Assembly (NCBI RefSeq): GCF_040412425.1
Contig: NC_089742.1
Location: forward strand, 82,705,992 to 82,769,991
Direction: 5' to 3'
DNA: 64,000 nucleotides
Source: Macrobrachium rosenbergii
Taxonomy: Eukaryota; Arthropoda; Malacostraca; Decapoda; Palaemonidae
Positions 1 through 12,799 of this stretch are shown piece after piece. The notes under the pieces are model-generated. The model was not told the DNA's origin. It saw only the letters and a list, made by a program, of their open reading frames with translations, and ran no database searches. The number at the start of each line of letters is the position of its first letter. Position 1 is the stretch's first letter. A program made the position numbers and the translations under genes.

Positions 1-2060
1 CCGCTGTCAATTTCCGAGCCTTGGCCTTCCTTAGGTCTCTTTCTGTATAGACGTGCATCCTCTTCAGTGCCAGTGAATGTTCAGTGGGTCCCCAGCCGCT
101 GTCCATTTGCCAGCCTTGGCCTTCCTTCAGTCTCTTTCTGTATAGTCGTGCATCCTCTTCAGGGCCAGTGAACGTCCAGCAGCCCCCCAACCGCTTTCCA
201 TTCGCCAGCCTTGGCCTTCTTTCGCTTTGTGTATAGTTGTGCATCCTCTTCAGGGCCAGTGAACGTCTAGCGGCCCCCCAACTGCTGTCTATTTTCCAGC
301 CTTGGCCTTCTTTCTGTCTCTTTGTGTATAGTTGGGCATCCTTTCCAGGGTCAGTTAATGTCCAGTGGCCCCCCAACCGCTGTCAGTTTCCCATCCTTGG
401 CCTTCCTTCTCTCTCTTTCTGTATAATCGGGCATCCTCTGCAGGGCCAGTGAACATCCAGCGTCCACCCAACCACTGTCCCTTCACCAGCCTTTGCCTTC
501 CTTTGGTCTCTTTCTATATAGATGGGCATCCTCTCTATGGCCAGTGAATGTCTAGTGCCCCTCCAACCGCTCTCCATTTCCCAGCCTTGGCCTTCCTTTG
601 GTCTCTTTCTGTATAATCGGGCATCCTCTCCATGGCCAATGAACATCCAGCATTCCCCCAACCGCTGTCCCTTTGCCAGCCTTGGCCTTCCTTCGGTCTC
701 TTCCTGTATAGTTGGGGATTCTCTCCATGACCAGTGAACATCTAGCAGCCCCCAACTGCTGTCTGTTTGCCAGCCTTGGCCTTCTTTCGGTCTCTTTGTG
801 TATAGTCGGGCATCCTTTCCAGGGCCAGTGAATGTCCAGTGGTCCCCCCAGCTGCTGCCCATTTCCCAGCCTTGGCCTTCCTTCAGTCTCTTTCTGTATA
901 GTTGGGCATCCTCTTCAGTGCCAGTGAATGTCCAGCGGCCCCCCAACCGCTCTCCTTTTGCCAGCCTTAGCCTTCCTTCAGTCTCTTTCTGTAGAGTCGG
1001 GCATCCTCTTCAGGGCCAGTGAATGTCCAGTGGTCCCCCAACCACTGTCCATTTGCCAGCATTCTCCTTCTTTCGGTCTCTTTCTTTATAGTTGGACATC
1101 CTCTCCAGCACCAGTGAATATCCAGCGGCCCCACAACTGCTGTCTATTTGCCAGCCTTGGCTTTCCTTCGGTCTCTTTCTGTATAGTCGTGCATCCACTT
1201 CTGGGCCAGTGAACGTCCAGCGGTCCCCCAACCGCTGTCCATTCGCCAGCCTTGGCCTTCCTTCGGTCTCTTTCTGTCTAGCCGGGCATCATCTTCTGTG
1301 CCAGTGAATGTCCAGTGGCCCCCAAACCCCTGTCCATTTGACAGCTTTGGCCTTCCTTTGGTCTCTTTCTTTATAGACAGGTATCCTCTCCAGGGCCAGT
1401 GAATGTCCAGTGGCCCCCCAACCACTGTCCTTTCACCAGTCTTGGCTTTCCTTCAGTCTCTTTCTGTATAGTTGGGCATCCTCTTCAAGGCCAGTGAATG
1501 TCTAGCGGCCCCCAAACCGCCGTCAATTTGTCAGCCTTGGCCTTCCTTCAGTCTCTTTCTGTATAGTCGGGCACCCTCTCCGTGGCCAGCGAATATCCAG
1601 CAGCCCCCACCCCCCACCAACCACTGTCTGTTTGCCAGTCTTAGCTTTTCTTGAGTCTCTTTATGTATAGTCGGGCATCCTCTGCAGGGCCAGTGAACAT
1701 CAAGGACCCCCAACCAGTGTCCATTTGCCAGCCTTTTCCTTCCTTTGGTCTCTTTCTGTATAGTCAGGCATCCTCTTCAGGGCCAGTGAACATCCAGTGA
1801 CCCCCCAACCACTGTCCATTCGCCAGCCTTCTCCTTCCTTCGGTCTCTCTTCATAGTCGTGCATCCTCTCCAGTGCCAGTGAACATCTAGCTGGCCCCCA
1901 ACCACTGTTAATTTGCCAACCTTGGCTTTCCTTTGGTCTCTTTTTGTATAGTCAGGCATCCTCTTCAGGGCCAGTGAACATCCAGCAGGCCCCCCAACCA
2001 CTGTCCATTCGCCAGCCTTCTCCTTCCTTCGGTCTCTTCTTCATAGTCATGCATTTTTTT
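1..2060. repeat. 94-bp minisatellite array, about 22 units
   Basis: The segment is a head-to-tail array. The landmark 'gccagtgaa' recurs every 92-95 bases (for example near 72, 167, 258, 352, 447 and 542), and each unit also holds a GCCTTGGCCTTCC block and a CTCTTTCTGTATAG block. Units differ by scattered substitutions and small indels, so the array is old or not recently homogenised. It enters from outside the window and stops at about 2053 inside a unit, passing into T-rich DNA. The unit length is not a multiple of three, so reading frame rotates between units. Several frames are open over many units, which produces spurious long ORFs on both strands (up to 187 codons at 383-946, minus). 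I see no reason to call these genes. Confidence 0.95.
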
Positions 2061-2114
2061 TGTGTTGTAAGTTTTTGTTTTTATTTTGATTGTCTTTTCC
2101 ACTGCTTTACTATA

Positions 2115-2700
2115 TTGAACATAACTATACAATACTGTTTTGTGCCAACTATTGAATTATATGCATAATTTTTTTACACAGTGGGATACTACTTTCTGTT
2201 CTAGGTCTTTACTTCATAGAGTAAATGCTGGTCATAACTTATGGCTAAAATGAACGTAAACAATTATGGAAAGAGTGTAAGTTAATAAATACGATAATTG
2301 GGACCTTAGTATTTTGTGAGGACAATAGTACTATGCCTTGCAATGGTTATTTACAGGAAGACGTGCTTTAGTACTATAATATGGATGTGCTTTCCATTCT
2401 CTATTTTGATATCCCATCTTCTGAAGCTGTACCCAGAAATTACTCATGGGCAGCAGGTTGTCTACAAATTCCTTAACAGAGTCGCAAATGATGGGCATTG
2501 GGGTAGCCAGGATATATTGTTATGGTGTTTACAGTTGACTATAACTGTATAATACCGTTTTGTGTTAACTATTTAGTTATGTGAATATTATTTTTTTTTT
2601 GCCTAGACAGTTGGATACTTTCTAGTCCCTATCTTTACTTCAAAGAGTAAAAGCTGGTTCTATTTTATGACCAAAATAAACGTAAACAATTATGCCAAGA
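2115..2700. repeat. Direct duplication of about 165 bp, two diverged copies
   Basis: About 2115-2278 and 2533-2698 align along their whole length. Shared landmarks in order are 'actat.caataccgttttgtg', a T-run, 'gata.ttt', 'tctttacttca.agagtaaa', and 'aaacgtaaacaattatg'. The copies are about 420 bases apart in the same orientation and differ by substitutions and short indels. No coding potential is seen. Either a segmental duplication or two copies of a dispersed repeat would explain it. Confidence 0.8.
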
Positions 2701-3250
2701 ATAAAAAAATTAAATCTGCAAGACAAGTTATATTTTTCTTTAGTTTACCATTAAAAATACATTTTCTCCTATTAACATTTCTTTTAAAGTGAGCGAGTGA
2801 GTAGACGAATACCTAAAATATTTTTCATGGTCTCTTGTACTGTACACCTGTATAACCTAATACAATCACTAAGAGGGAAAAACTGGATGTTATATATACC
2901 ACAACTTATTGTATTCTTAAAGCCACCGAAATAATATACTGAATTACGATTCAAGTCACTTTGACAGGGGGGGTATAATTTAGTCTGAAAAATGTGTGCT
3001 TTAGTTTGTTTTATCTGATTCTTGGCTGGTGTTTAACTAATAGCACTACTACTACTACTACTGTATAGTGCAGCTTTTATTACTGTTATTATCTTGAGAC
3101 TTTGTTTGTTTCAGTTATACAGTATGTAAAATTGTCTATGATCATCGTTCTAATTATCTGATAATAATGATATTAGTATTACATGGTCAGTGGTTCGGTC
3201 CTGGCTTGCCTGAGTAGTCGATTCAGAAGAAAAAAAGTATATAGAAGAAA
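2701..3250. other. Unassigned AT-rich DNA
   Basis: No credible ORF, structured RNA or repeat family was recognised. A short (CTA)n run lies near 3046-3062. Confidence 0.6.
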
Positions 3251-3253
3251 AGA

Positions 3254-3309
<56 letters not shown>
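3254..3309. repeat. (ATT)n microsatellite
   Basis: Uninterrupted trinucleotide array of about 56 bases. Confidence 0.97.
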
Positions 3310-3311
<2 letters not shown>

Positions 3312-3560
3312 TTAACGGTTGCCACGCTGTTTTAATATGTGGTATCCTTTTTAAATGCTAAGATTTTAAAATATTACAAACAGCAATAGCAACAATAAAA
3401 AAAATTTCATGCATGATACTATTAACAAGAATAGCTAAGATACTACATAGTTCTTTTTAGTCATGTTTATCGTCTATATTTCTTATCTTCCTCCTTTTTC
3501 TTGGTATTATTATCGTTATTTGCTTTTCTTCTTACATAAGAGCAGGAGAATATGGTTCAT

Positions 3561-3584
3561 TCTCTCTCTCTCTCTCTCTCTCTC
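3561..3584. repeat. (TC)n microsatellite
   Basis: Twelve uninterrupted dinucleotide repeats. Confidence 0.95.
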
Positions 3585-3941
3585 AAGAACGCGTATAGAA
3601 CTTGAAGTAATGCCTACGGGGTGCTTTTTGAAAAGCATGTATACGCTGGAGACCAGGCAGGCATTTAATGGTCACTGGAATGAAAGTGTGTATTCGGTAT
3701 CGCGTAATAAATAATATTAGATGTCTAATTATACTGGAGCAGTAAGCTCAGGTTTGACTTGTCTTAATGTATCATGCTTCTTCAGAGAAGTCCTCTTATG
3801 TCCTGTATCAAATTCGTGGTTACCTCCGTGGTAAGCCTACATTATTATAACATGGCAAAACTGTTGGGAGAAAGTATATGTATTAACAATGTTATCTCTT
3901 TTATCAAAGAAGCTGGTCTTCTCAAGTATATTTGACAGCAG

Positions 3942-4043
<102 letters not shown>

Positions 4044-4587
4044 TTTTCTTAAGTTATACTGTTTATCGGATCAAATTTATTAATAGTTCTTTTTAGCAGA
4101 ATTTTATATATTTATTTATTTTAGTTAGTTTTCTTTTTTTGTTTTTTCTTTTTAATCAAATTTATATTTAGTTCTGTTTAGCAGAATTTTAATTTTAATT
4201 TTATAACGTACTATAAAAGTGAAAAGATCACATTTAGTATTCGGCGTCGGTGACCCTGGTAGTTGTGACGCCAGATAACCCACAATTAATCAATCAATCA
4301 ATTATCCAGTACAGTACTTGCATCAAATATTGTTTCTGAGAGGTCTTATCTTTCGCTTGGTACCGAGTGTACTGTAGTACATATGGTCTTTTATTACCTC
4401 CAATAATATCTTAAAGGTACTTTTCGTCAAACTTTAACGAGATTCTACCACTTTTTTCATATCAGATATGTCCAGACATACGGACATATATGATATTGGA
4501 GTGAAAATGTTCTACAGTCATAATGTAATTCTATGCCTTTATTAAAGAAAATGTAATTACATAATGTAATTACATAATAATACAGCT

Positions 4588-4862
4588 CTTTGTTGGGTGA
4601 GTCGGTAGAGCTGCGGACTGGCACTCGCTGGGCCGGAGTTCGATTCCCCGGCCGGCTGATGAAGAGTTAGAGGAATTTATTTCTGGTGATAGAAATTCAT
4701 TTCTCGCAATAATGTGGTTCGGATTCCACAATAAGCTGTAGGTCCCGTTGCTAAGTAACCAATTGGTTCTTAGCCACGTAAAATAAGTCTAATCCTTCGG
4801 GGCAGCTCTAGGAGAGCTGTTAATCAGCTCAGTGGTCTGGTAAAACTAAGGTATACTTAACA
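4588..4862 (+). mobile_element. tRNA-derived SINE
   Basis: The left end has RNA polymerase III promoter landmarks. A box-A-like GTGAGTCGGTAGAGC lies at about 4597-4611 and a box-B-like GAGTTCGATTCC at 4636-4647, with tRNA-like spacing. About 200 bases of non-tRNA body follow, ending near 'aggtatacttaac'. I recognise the body ('ctgatgaagagttagagg', 'taggtcccgttgctaagtaa') from memory as a high-copy decapod repeat, which is family knowledge and was not searched. There is no intact tRNA acceptor or anticodon arm, so it is not called as a tRNA gene. Confidence 0.8.
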
Positions 4863-4869
4863 TAATAAT

Positions 4870-5575
4870 ACGGTAAATATTGTCGAAACTGCAAACTTCT
4901 CATATCGCTAATTGGCAACTACCAACAGCTGAGAGGACCAACGCGGTGTCTTGCAGATCACCGTCTCTCGGCAAACCGAGTCAAATACAGATGCAGCATA
5001 TTAAGAGATATTCTTAATTTTTCTCTTCACATATCACGCGCATCTAAAATCTAAAAGCACCAGCGTATTCAGGGTGAATTTATTGTATGAAAACACAAGT
5101 TTTATTTTATCTTCATCGCATGAATGATTCAAAATCCGATGATAAGTAAAAATAGGTATAAAGAATCAAATGCTTCTCTCTTCACTTTTACTCGTAATTC
5201 CTTTGCGTTTTATCTTATTGATTTCAGGAAATCATAATTTAGTTGTACAATTAATACCGAATCCTACGGTGTAACCAAAACTTTCCTATCTTGTGCAAAA
5301 CGTGAGATAAATGAAAAATATAAACATATTGCTAATTTTCTAAGCTACAGGCGTAAATATGAGACAGTGAGCGAGCCGCCTACCTCCTGGTGCCAATCAG
5401 AGGCCGCCAAACAAACGTCTCGTGGGCATAGGGTTCACACAAGAATCTACCTTAAGTGGACCAGCTATAGCAATCATTTGGACTGTTAACTAGTGAGACG
5501 TCATTCCCCTTTCGAGAGCCAGCCAATCACTGGCGTGCAGTGGGTGGGGCTAAGCTGCAAAGGGCCATGGATTTT
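4870..5575. other. Unassigned DNA with a CCAAT-rich segment
   Basis: No coding ORF was found. 5345-5575 is noticeably more GC-rich than its surroundings and contains CCAAT sequences ('gtgccaatcagag', 'ccagccaatcac'). It could be the 5' part of a dispersed repeat that joins the foldback element to its right, or a remnant promoter. The sequence alone does not decide. Confidence 0.45.
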
Positions 5576-5912
5576 GCTATAATCAAGGCCACCGAAAATA
5601 GATCTAACTTTTGATGGTCTCGGAATAATGCTGTATGAGCCGCGGCCCGTGAAACTACAACCACGGGCCGGTGGTGGCCTATCCTATATTGTTACCAGAA
5701 GCACGAATATGGCTAAATTTAACCTCAAATGAAATACAAACTATGAGGCTAGAGGGCTGCAATTAGGTATGTTTGCTGACGGGAAGGTGGATGATCAACA
5801 TACCAATTTGCAGCCCTCTAGCCTCAGTAGCTTTTAAGATCTGAGGGCGGACAGAAAAAAAAGGTGCGGACGGACGGACAAAGCCGGCACAATAGCTTTC
5901 TTTTCATAAAAA
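5576..5912 (+). mobile_element. Hairpin-rich foldback element, copy 1
   Basis: Non-coding repeat shared with 17416-17705 and 44192-44582. It folds into three successive inverted repeats. The first is around 5588-5622 (GGCCACCGAAAATAGATC against its partner). The second is a nine-base-pair stem CGGCCCGTG/CACGGGCCG near 5643-5671. The third is an almost perfect stem of about 30 bases, arms 5744-5773 and 5797-5826, carrying GAGGCTAGAGGGCTGCAA. It ends with a conserved 'gtgcggacgg..caaagccggcac' block and an AGCTTTCTTTTC tail. A non-autonomous MITE-like or snapback element is the likely class. The mobilising enzyme is unknown. Confidence 0.75.
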
Positions 5913-6894
5913 TCACCACGAACAATTGTTGAAAGAAATTTTCGTTCTCGTCACGTGCTCATATGGCACCACAAAGTCTGAAGTAAAACAAATGAGTTGC
6001 TAAAATATTGTGTGAGAGAAGACACGAGTATTAAAAATTAGACTAATGAATGAATATAAATGTAATTAAAACAAGTAAACATGTAGGCCAGCACCTTGAT
6101 GATAGAGAAACCTCGTAATAAATTGAAGGAGGTGCGATGTGAAGAGCACGCGTTAGAGAATATGTATGTTGAAAGTGAGTTATACGAGGACAGCGAATCT
6201 TGTGTTAAAGTAATTAAATTGAACAGTGACAGATTTGGTGTAAAAGTAGGACTCGGATAACCGTGTGGCAACGAACATGTAATACAGGTTTCTGAGATTG
6301 ATTAAGACAAAAATGCAATGAATGGAGTATGGCGTGGCTGATGTTTGCAAATGAGACAGGTTGAATTGGTAATTGAAAGTATACATAAATGGGTAAAAAT
6401 AAACATAATAAAGTATTCATAAAGGAGAAAGTTGGACACGACAGGTATTTGGGAATAAAGGCTATGGTTGATGTTACGATGGGTGAGTAGGAGGGCTAGA
6501 GAACAAATAAAACAAGGAAGCCCGCAGAAAGTGCAGAGCTTTTGGAATAAAAGATTGTTTTAATGAAGCAAGAGTTGAATGTCTCAGGGGATTACTGAAA
6601 CAAGTCTTTTCCTTGGAAGTGATGTGATTTTTGGTTGTCAAATTGTTTATATAGTATGACAGAATAAGAAAAGTTGTGAAAGCAAAAAAAAAAAAAAGTA
6701 TGAGATTTGGTGATGGTAATAACGTGCTGTGTATTTTACCAGATGTGAAAAAGTACCCAAGTGGCATGAGAAGTAAGTCACATTGTAAATAGAAGAGTAT
6801 GGGTTGGTGAAAAACGTGTAATTCGAAAGGTTGAAAGGAAGAACGAGGTTCAAGAAGATGTACATTGATGTCCTGGAAGGGCAAGGCCATGCTT

Positions 6895-7330
6895 AAAGTA
6901 GATTTGGCAGGTAGTGAGTGTCTACGGAATGAAGGGTGTGCTGTAAAAGAGCCATTGTTTTAAAGTACTTTCGAATGTTACTCCATCTAGTTGTCTGCCT
7001 ACCGATACTTCTTCCATCAACGGCCATATCATGTCCTTTTTTTAACCAGAGTATGCTCCATGGTTTTATGTTTTTTTTTTTTTTTAACCCATGTTCTTGC
7101 TTGTTCCCTTCCAATTCTCTCCAGCTGTGATACATCCAGAATCCATCTCAACATTCTCATCTCTGTCCTTTATAGGGTCCTTCCTCTTTTCTTCGCATTG
7201 CCAACGTTTCTGGCCCATGCAGAAGCGCTGCTCTGATTACTGTTTTGTATACCTTAATCCTAACTCTTAAAGGAATCTTCTTAGCAAGAATCACCCCTGA
7301 AACCTGTCTCGATTTGTCTGAAGCTGTTTT
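6895..7330 (-). pseudogene. RTE-like LINE reverse transcriptase C-terminal relic
   Basis: Reading the minus strand from about 7318, one frame gives QVSGVILAKKIPLRVRIK followed by VYKTVIRAALLHGPETLA. This is the post-catalytic (thumb) signature of RTE-type LINE reverse transcriptases, usually seen as YKTV-RPALLYGAETWA. After a frameshift near 7160 another frame gives TEMRMLRWILDV, the next conserved block of the same family (NEMRMLRWM). Further down, GRSIGRQTTRW at about 7000 resembles the GRPKMRW-type tail. The YADD catalytic region is absent, so this is a 5'-truncated, frameshifted remnant. Clade assignment is from motif memory. Confidence 0.7.
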
Positions 7331-7571
7331 AATTCTCTGCCAACTTCCATCTCACATCCACCCCTCTTCGCTTATGACAGAACCAGTTAATTGAAACTAT
7401 TAGTTTGATTTCATTCCTCGCCAGATTGGACCTTCCATGTAGTTCTTCTTAACTCTCCTTCCGCTTAGAATTATTTTTGTTCTTGCAGCACTTTCCAGTC
7501 ATTACTGCCAACCTATATATATATATTCTATATATACACACAAACACACACATTTCTGTAAATATAAATAT

Positions 7572-7676
<105 letters not shown>

Positions 7677-7762
7677 TGTATGTATGTGTACTTGAAATGT
7701 CATCATTATTATTCTTCACAATGTTACGGATAGTGTAGATTATTGCTTTTACAAAAACGAAG

Positions 7763-7764
<2 letters not shown>

Positions 7765-7834
<70 letters not shown>
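7765..7834. repeat. (ATT)n microsatellite
   Basis: About 70 bases of perfect trinucleotide repeat. Confidence 0.97.
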
Positions 7835-7835
<1 letters not shown>

Positions 7836-7851
7836 AAACTCACATTGTAAA

Positions 7852-7941
7852 TAATAAAATCCACAATTATATAGGAAATATATTACTAGTCTTTGGTTTT
7901 TACATAGTAATATATTTACTATATAATTGTGGATTTTTATT
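7852..7941. repeat. Inverted repeat, arms of about 37 bp
   Basis: The arm at 7852-7889 (containing AATCCACAATTATATAG) is nearly the reverse complement of 7905-7941 (containing TATATAATTGTGGATT), with a loop of about 15 bases. It lies immediately beside the (ATT)n array. It could be a small palindromic MITE or a hairpin left by array instability. Confidence 0.8.
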
Positions 7942-7959
7942 ACTCAGATTGTTTTGCAC

Positions 7960-10900
7960 GAAATTGTGAATCTATTAGCATTATTATTATTATTATTCAT
8001 CCTCCTTTGTATTTATCTAGATCATCATGGAATTACCTCATCATTTGGCATTTTTTGATTGACGATGATTTGCTTTTTATATCATAAAACCTTTATGATT
8101 CCAAATGGTACAGTTTCAGCACCATACTTCTCGTACTGTAAGACATAAACATACCTTTTGTAATCTGGAATCTAGATTATTTTGTGGAGTAAATTGTTGA
8201 TTTTGTGGATAAAAGAATTATCCATATTCATCCAAAATTTCAAATCAATGGCTATACGTTTTGGAAAAAAGAAAAACAAAACTGCATTAAAAATAATTGC
8301 TGTAAAGATAATAAAATACATCCAAGTGCTGGATTCTGGTGGGTAATATTAAAAAAATATGTATAGCCATGACACCGGTGAACATACTGCTCATGGTGTG
8401 TTTGTGTGTGTGCGCGCATTTTAGGCTATCTAATATGCATCACCTCCTAACCCAACTTCAGTCACTAGCACAACGGCCGTCCCCAGAGACTTTCGTCTGG
8501 GTCACATTCTTCCTAGTCAGTTATTTTACATTGCTCAAGATCACAACTTCTTAAAGTCGGCAATATCGTAGGCGAGAGTTGTGGGACGGGAAACCCCATC
8601 GAACGAAAAAGGGTTATCATACAAAAAAAAAAAAAAAAAAAAAAAAAAAAACGCAGCTTTTGATTTAGAACGAGTTTACTTAAAAGGCTTGGTTAATGCG
8701 CTGCTAGTGCTGAAAATCTTATAGCTGTTTATTTTTTTATGACTGCGGAAATTTAAATTAGATAACATTGAGGAAGATCCGTACTTCATACCTGGGGCAA
8801 GAGGCAAACATGGGCACTTTTAACCTCATATTTAAAATTTTGTAATGTATCAGTAACTACTTATACATGTTTATATGTTTATTTTTTTGTTTAACAGGTA
8901 CCAATATTATTTTGTACATAAACTATTAAGGAACAACGGGTACCAATATATTTTCCACATAATCTATTAAGGAATAATTCCTTACTGTATTTAAAGATTT
9001 CTGGTTCATTTTAACAACTTACTTAATGTCTATTAGAACTGAAAGATAGGTATTTGGCGTACTTTTTGTTTACTTTTAAAATTCTATGCGTATTCAGTAT
9101 TCATCATACGCAAAGTTTCGACTTGTGTATCAAACAAATCCAGGATTGTGATTTTTTTTTTTTACATAATGTGTATTGCATCTATTTTTATGGTGTATGC
9201 TGAGAGCATAGGTTTCCTCACACATTGGCCTTCATTCTTCATCGTGAGGAGAAAGTAGTCTTGGAGTATTTCGCTTTTCTTTAATGCACTGCTTTTTTTT
9301 TTTTTTTTTTTTTTTTACTGAAGCAAACGCAACAGTAATCTTGTCAAGCAGTTGTTATTCTTTTCCACTGTAGCTTCTCAGCGTCGCTTGCCGTGGTATT
9401 GGGCCAGGTATTTATATTAGAACTAGTGGCGATAGGTGGTTCTTCCTCTCTTTATTTATGCAGTGAAGTCCTCTTCTATAAATACATCATCATTGAACAG
9501 CCAGAGACCACTTGTACTTGAGCTGTTTATCGCTCTATCAGTAGTGGCTGTTTTCATGAGAGCATTGGCAAATATATCTGCTACATTATATTGTATTTAC
9601 AGGCGTCGAGTTATCGGCTGTCAATTGTAGGCGGCCTTACGTGCCCTGAAATGTGATACATCAACGGATTTTAATTTTGAGTTCACTGGTGGCAGGGTTA
9701 TCAGAATAATGTCATTCTCATTTGATAAGCCAATAGTACTTGGGGCTGGGTGACTAAAGGTACCATCTAGAATTATGATTTTTTTTCCTCTCGAGTTGTC
9801 TTGACAGTTTTAACAAACTAATATAACCAGTCCCAGAAATAACCATCTTCAGAACCCTGTTTTACAGAGACATGTAAACACTGGGAAAATATTTACTTGG
9901 GTTACATTCATTTCACAAAGGACAAACGTTGTCTTGCCACATCGCTGCTTGTTATACGTCCAATTGTCTTTGTTCCATTAGTTGTCACTGATAAGATTCT
10001 CCATAGTTGCTATACCTGTATCATCCATATTCCATATTTGTCGTGAATTGCATTTGCCTCCAAATAATACTTCACGATAAACTTTCTAAAATTATTTGAC
10101 CCAAAGACGGTTAATTCTTACAGTTCTTGACAACCAAATGGTGTAAAATGACTTTACTTTTCAACAAAATCTTGTTCGAAAAGACCAAGCAACGGAACAC
10201 CAGGATTCTTATTGACTTTAGCATCTCCATTGAGTCTTAGCGTTTTGAATGGGATGGCTTTAATTCTTGATACTTCTTTAAAAGGTTTATTATCCTGAAT
10301 TACTTGAATAGCACCCTGTAAAACATTAACCTCATAAGAAGCATGTGTTGTTTTCCTCCTATAATTAAGTAAGGTCTCACTTAAAAAGCATCAAAATAAT
10401 TATGTTTGAGTATTAAGATTTGTGCTTATAAAAACTGACGTCACAAAGAGCTAGTATAAAAAAATCCAAAAAGCATAAATAGCAAACATAATATGATATA
10501 ATGTATTATAATGAAGCTAAGAAAAGGTGACTAGAAAAATAAAAGAAATCATAAAGAGCAAGTATGGTATCAAGAGGGGTTAAAAAGCCCCGTAGTAGGC
10601 TTCATGCCTCACAACATGGTAGGCTTTTTACCCCGCGTGCTATGTTGATGTAAACCAACCCTCACTCTCCCTCTGTAGTCATAAGTCCTTATAGCCACTA
10701 TTTATAGCCACAGTATTGGCTTTTCACACAAAATATATGTACAATATATCAATGACATAACAATATACTTAGTAGAAATGTGGTCAAAAAAGGAAAACCA
10801 TTTGCTGACGGCCTCCCTTTTCTTTTTTCCACAAGACTTTTAGTGCAGGGTGTTCGATACAGACGGTGTTAACACCCTGACCAGTAGACTGGAATATATC

Positions 10901-12580
10901 GTTTATTAATAAGCGAAAAATGGGGATGGGGCCGCCTTTTACTCCACTTTACCGTACTTAAAATATCGATGCTTTTCCGTGAAACATTTTCTGTTAGATT
11001 AATTATTGCAGACCTAAAATATATCTGTAACGGAGTTATGCCATATGTGTCTTAGCTTAGAACAGAAAGATACTGGAACCTAGTAAAAATACGTTACTGC
11101 GATCAGTTTTCATTGCATACCATGTGTTACTTGCCATTAATTAAGAAATAGTGACTAAATTCGTTTTCCTCCATTCCTAGTGCCTTCCAGCTCACGGACA
11201 ACAGTGTTCGCTAAAAAAAAAAAAAAAAAAAAAAACCTGACAAATGAAATGAATTAATCTTGAAGTCATCATATCGGAAACATGCTAATTAAATGTTCCG
11301 AAAGAAACAGGATTCCACGATCCTAATTATCTGACCAAAACGCCCTTGGCCAAATGCACCGGTCAGTACCGGGCCCTAAGGCTGCCTGATAGTGCTTTAG
11401 TAAGCCTGAGTATGAAGTTTACTTTTTTACTTTTTCAAATTTATATTTAATTAGTGCTTTTGGCTACGCTTGAAGAACGTTAAAGTTTTTCTGTAATGTG
11501 ATTAATAGCAAAATTTCATATTAATTTACGCTAATGAATTTGGGTTCATGCATTCAGAGTATTTGAATTACGGAATAATGTCTTCAAGGAAACGAGGTCT
11601 CATGTTATTAACCAGTGGAAATTATCTGTCAGCGGTGGATGGCTTGGTATAATGTTAAACCTTGTTGTTGCATCGTCACCCCTTGTAAAAGTTTCAAAGA
11701 AAAGCGTAGATATTTGTCTTAGATAAGGGACAGCTTATTTTATAATAAATGAATGTTATTTTCATGTGTGACTATACCTTATATTCTCCTTCGTGTATAA
11801 TATTTTTTTGTTTATAAACTGACTTATGATTTTTCTTATGGATACAGAGTGGGATTGCCCATGGCTCCAGTTTAAACTTTCGCTATACCTAAATCAAATA
11901 AAGGTCAGGGCCCTTGTAAAGCACCATTTTCATAAAAAAAAAAACGATCCGAAAGTCAGATATCTGGAAATAACAAATGGTTTCAGCAAATTTCAAAGAC
12001 AATTGATATCAAATAGCGCGCAACATCCGATTATTCACAGTTTTCCAAATCCATTTATAGGTCTCCAGCCCCAAAAATCATTATTCACTATTGGTGCTTT
12101 TAGCTCTATTAAACGAATTTCCCCTTTTTCATATTCATGTGAATTTCATGGATCCATATTTTACATTTCAATCTGCAACATTTTATAGAAATTAATTGGA
12201 GTGAAAGGGAAAATTGGAAGCATAATTATATCTGAAAAAAAATTTCGAGAAAAAAATAAAGCACTCCTCGAATGAAAAAATAGTAAAATCGTGAAGCCAT
12301 AAGTAGTGGCATCACGTTTTCATATATAAATAAGGTTCACGAAAAAATATACCCTTTACATTCGCTCACCGTTGCACTGATGCAAGGATAAAACGATAGT
12401 TCCAGTAAACGTGTATTATTTTATATATGAGAATCCCACTCCATGTGAGATGTAGCCTAAAATCAATGCACGGTAAAAATGAGAATACAAAGGATGATAT
12501 CAACATTGGCATTGGTTTAACTGTAATCTTGATGATAATGGAAATAACATCCGTGACCCTTTATTATTAATATTATTCAT
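7960..12580. other. Unassigned AT-rich DNA with homopolymer runs
   Basis: No recognisable gene. It contains a poly-A run at about 8622-8651, poly-T at about 9293-9316 and poly-A at about 11214-11236, any of which could be retrocopy tails. A short inverted repeat (AAAAAGCC / GGCTTTTT) lies near 10578-10633. The 120-codon ORF at 11826-12188 (+) begins with a hydrophobic start but has no motif I know, and its composition matches the surrounding DNA. Confidence 0.6.
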
Positions 12581-12582
12581 GA

Positions 12583-12795
<213 letters not shown>

Positions 12796-12799
12796 AAGT

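Noticed and set aside
383..946. 187-codon minus-strand ORF with internal peptide repeats
   Set aside because: It runs through the 94-bp minisatellite. The repeated peptides follow from the tandem DNA, and other frames are equally open.
4588..4662. tRNA gene at the head of the SINE
   Set aside because: Box A and box B are present, but the acceptor and anticodon arms do not fold into a canonical cloverleaf and a SINE body follows directly.
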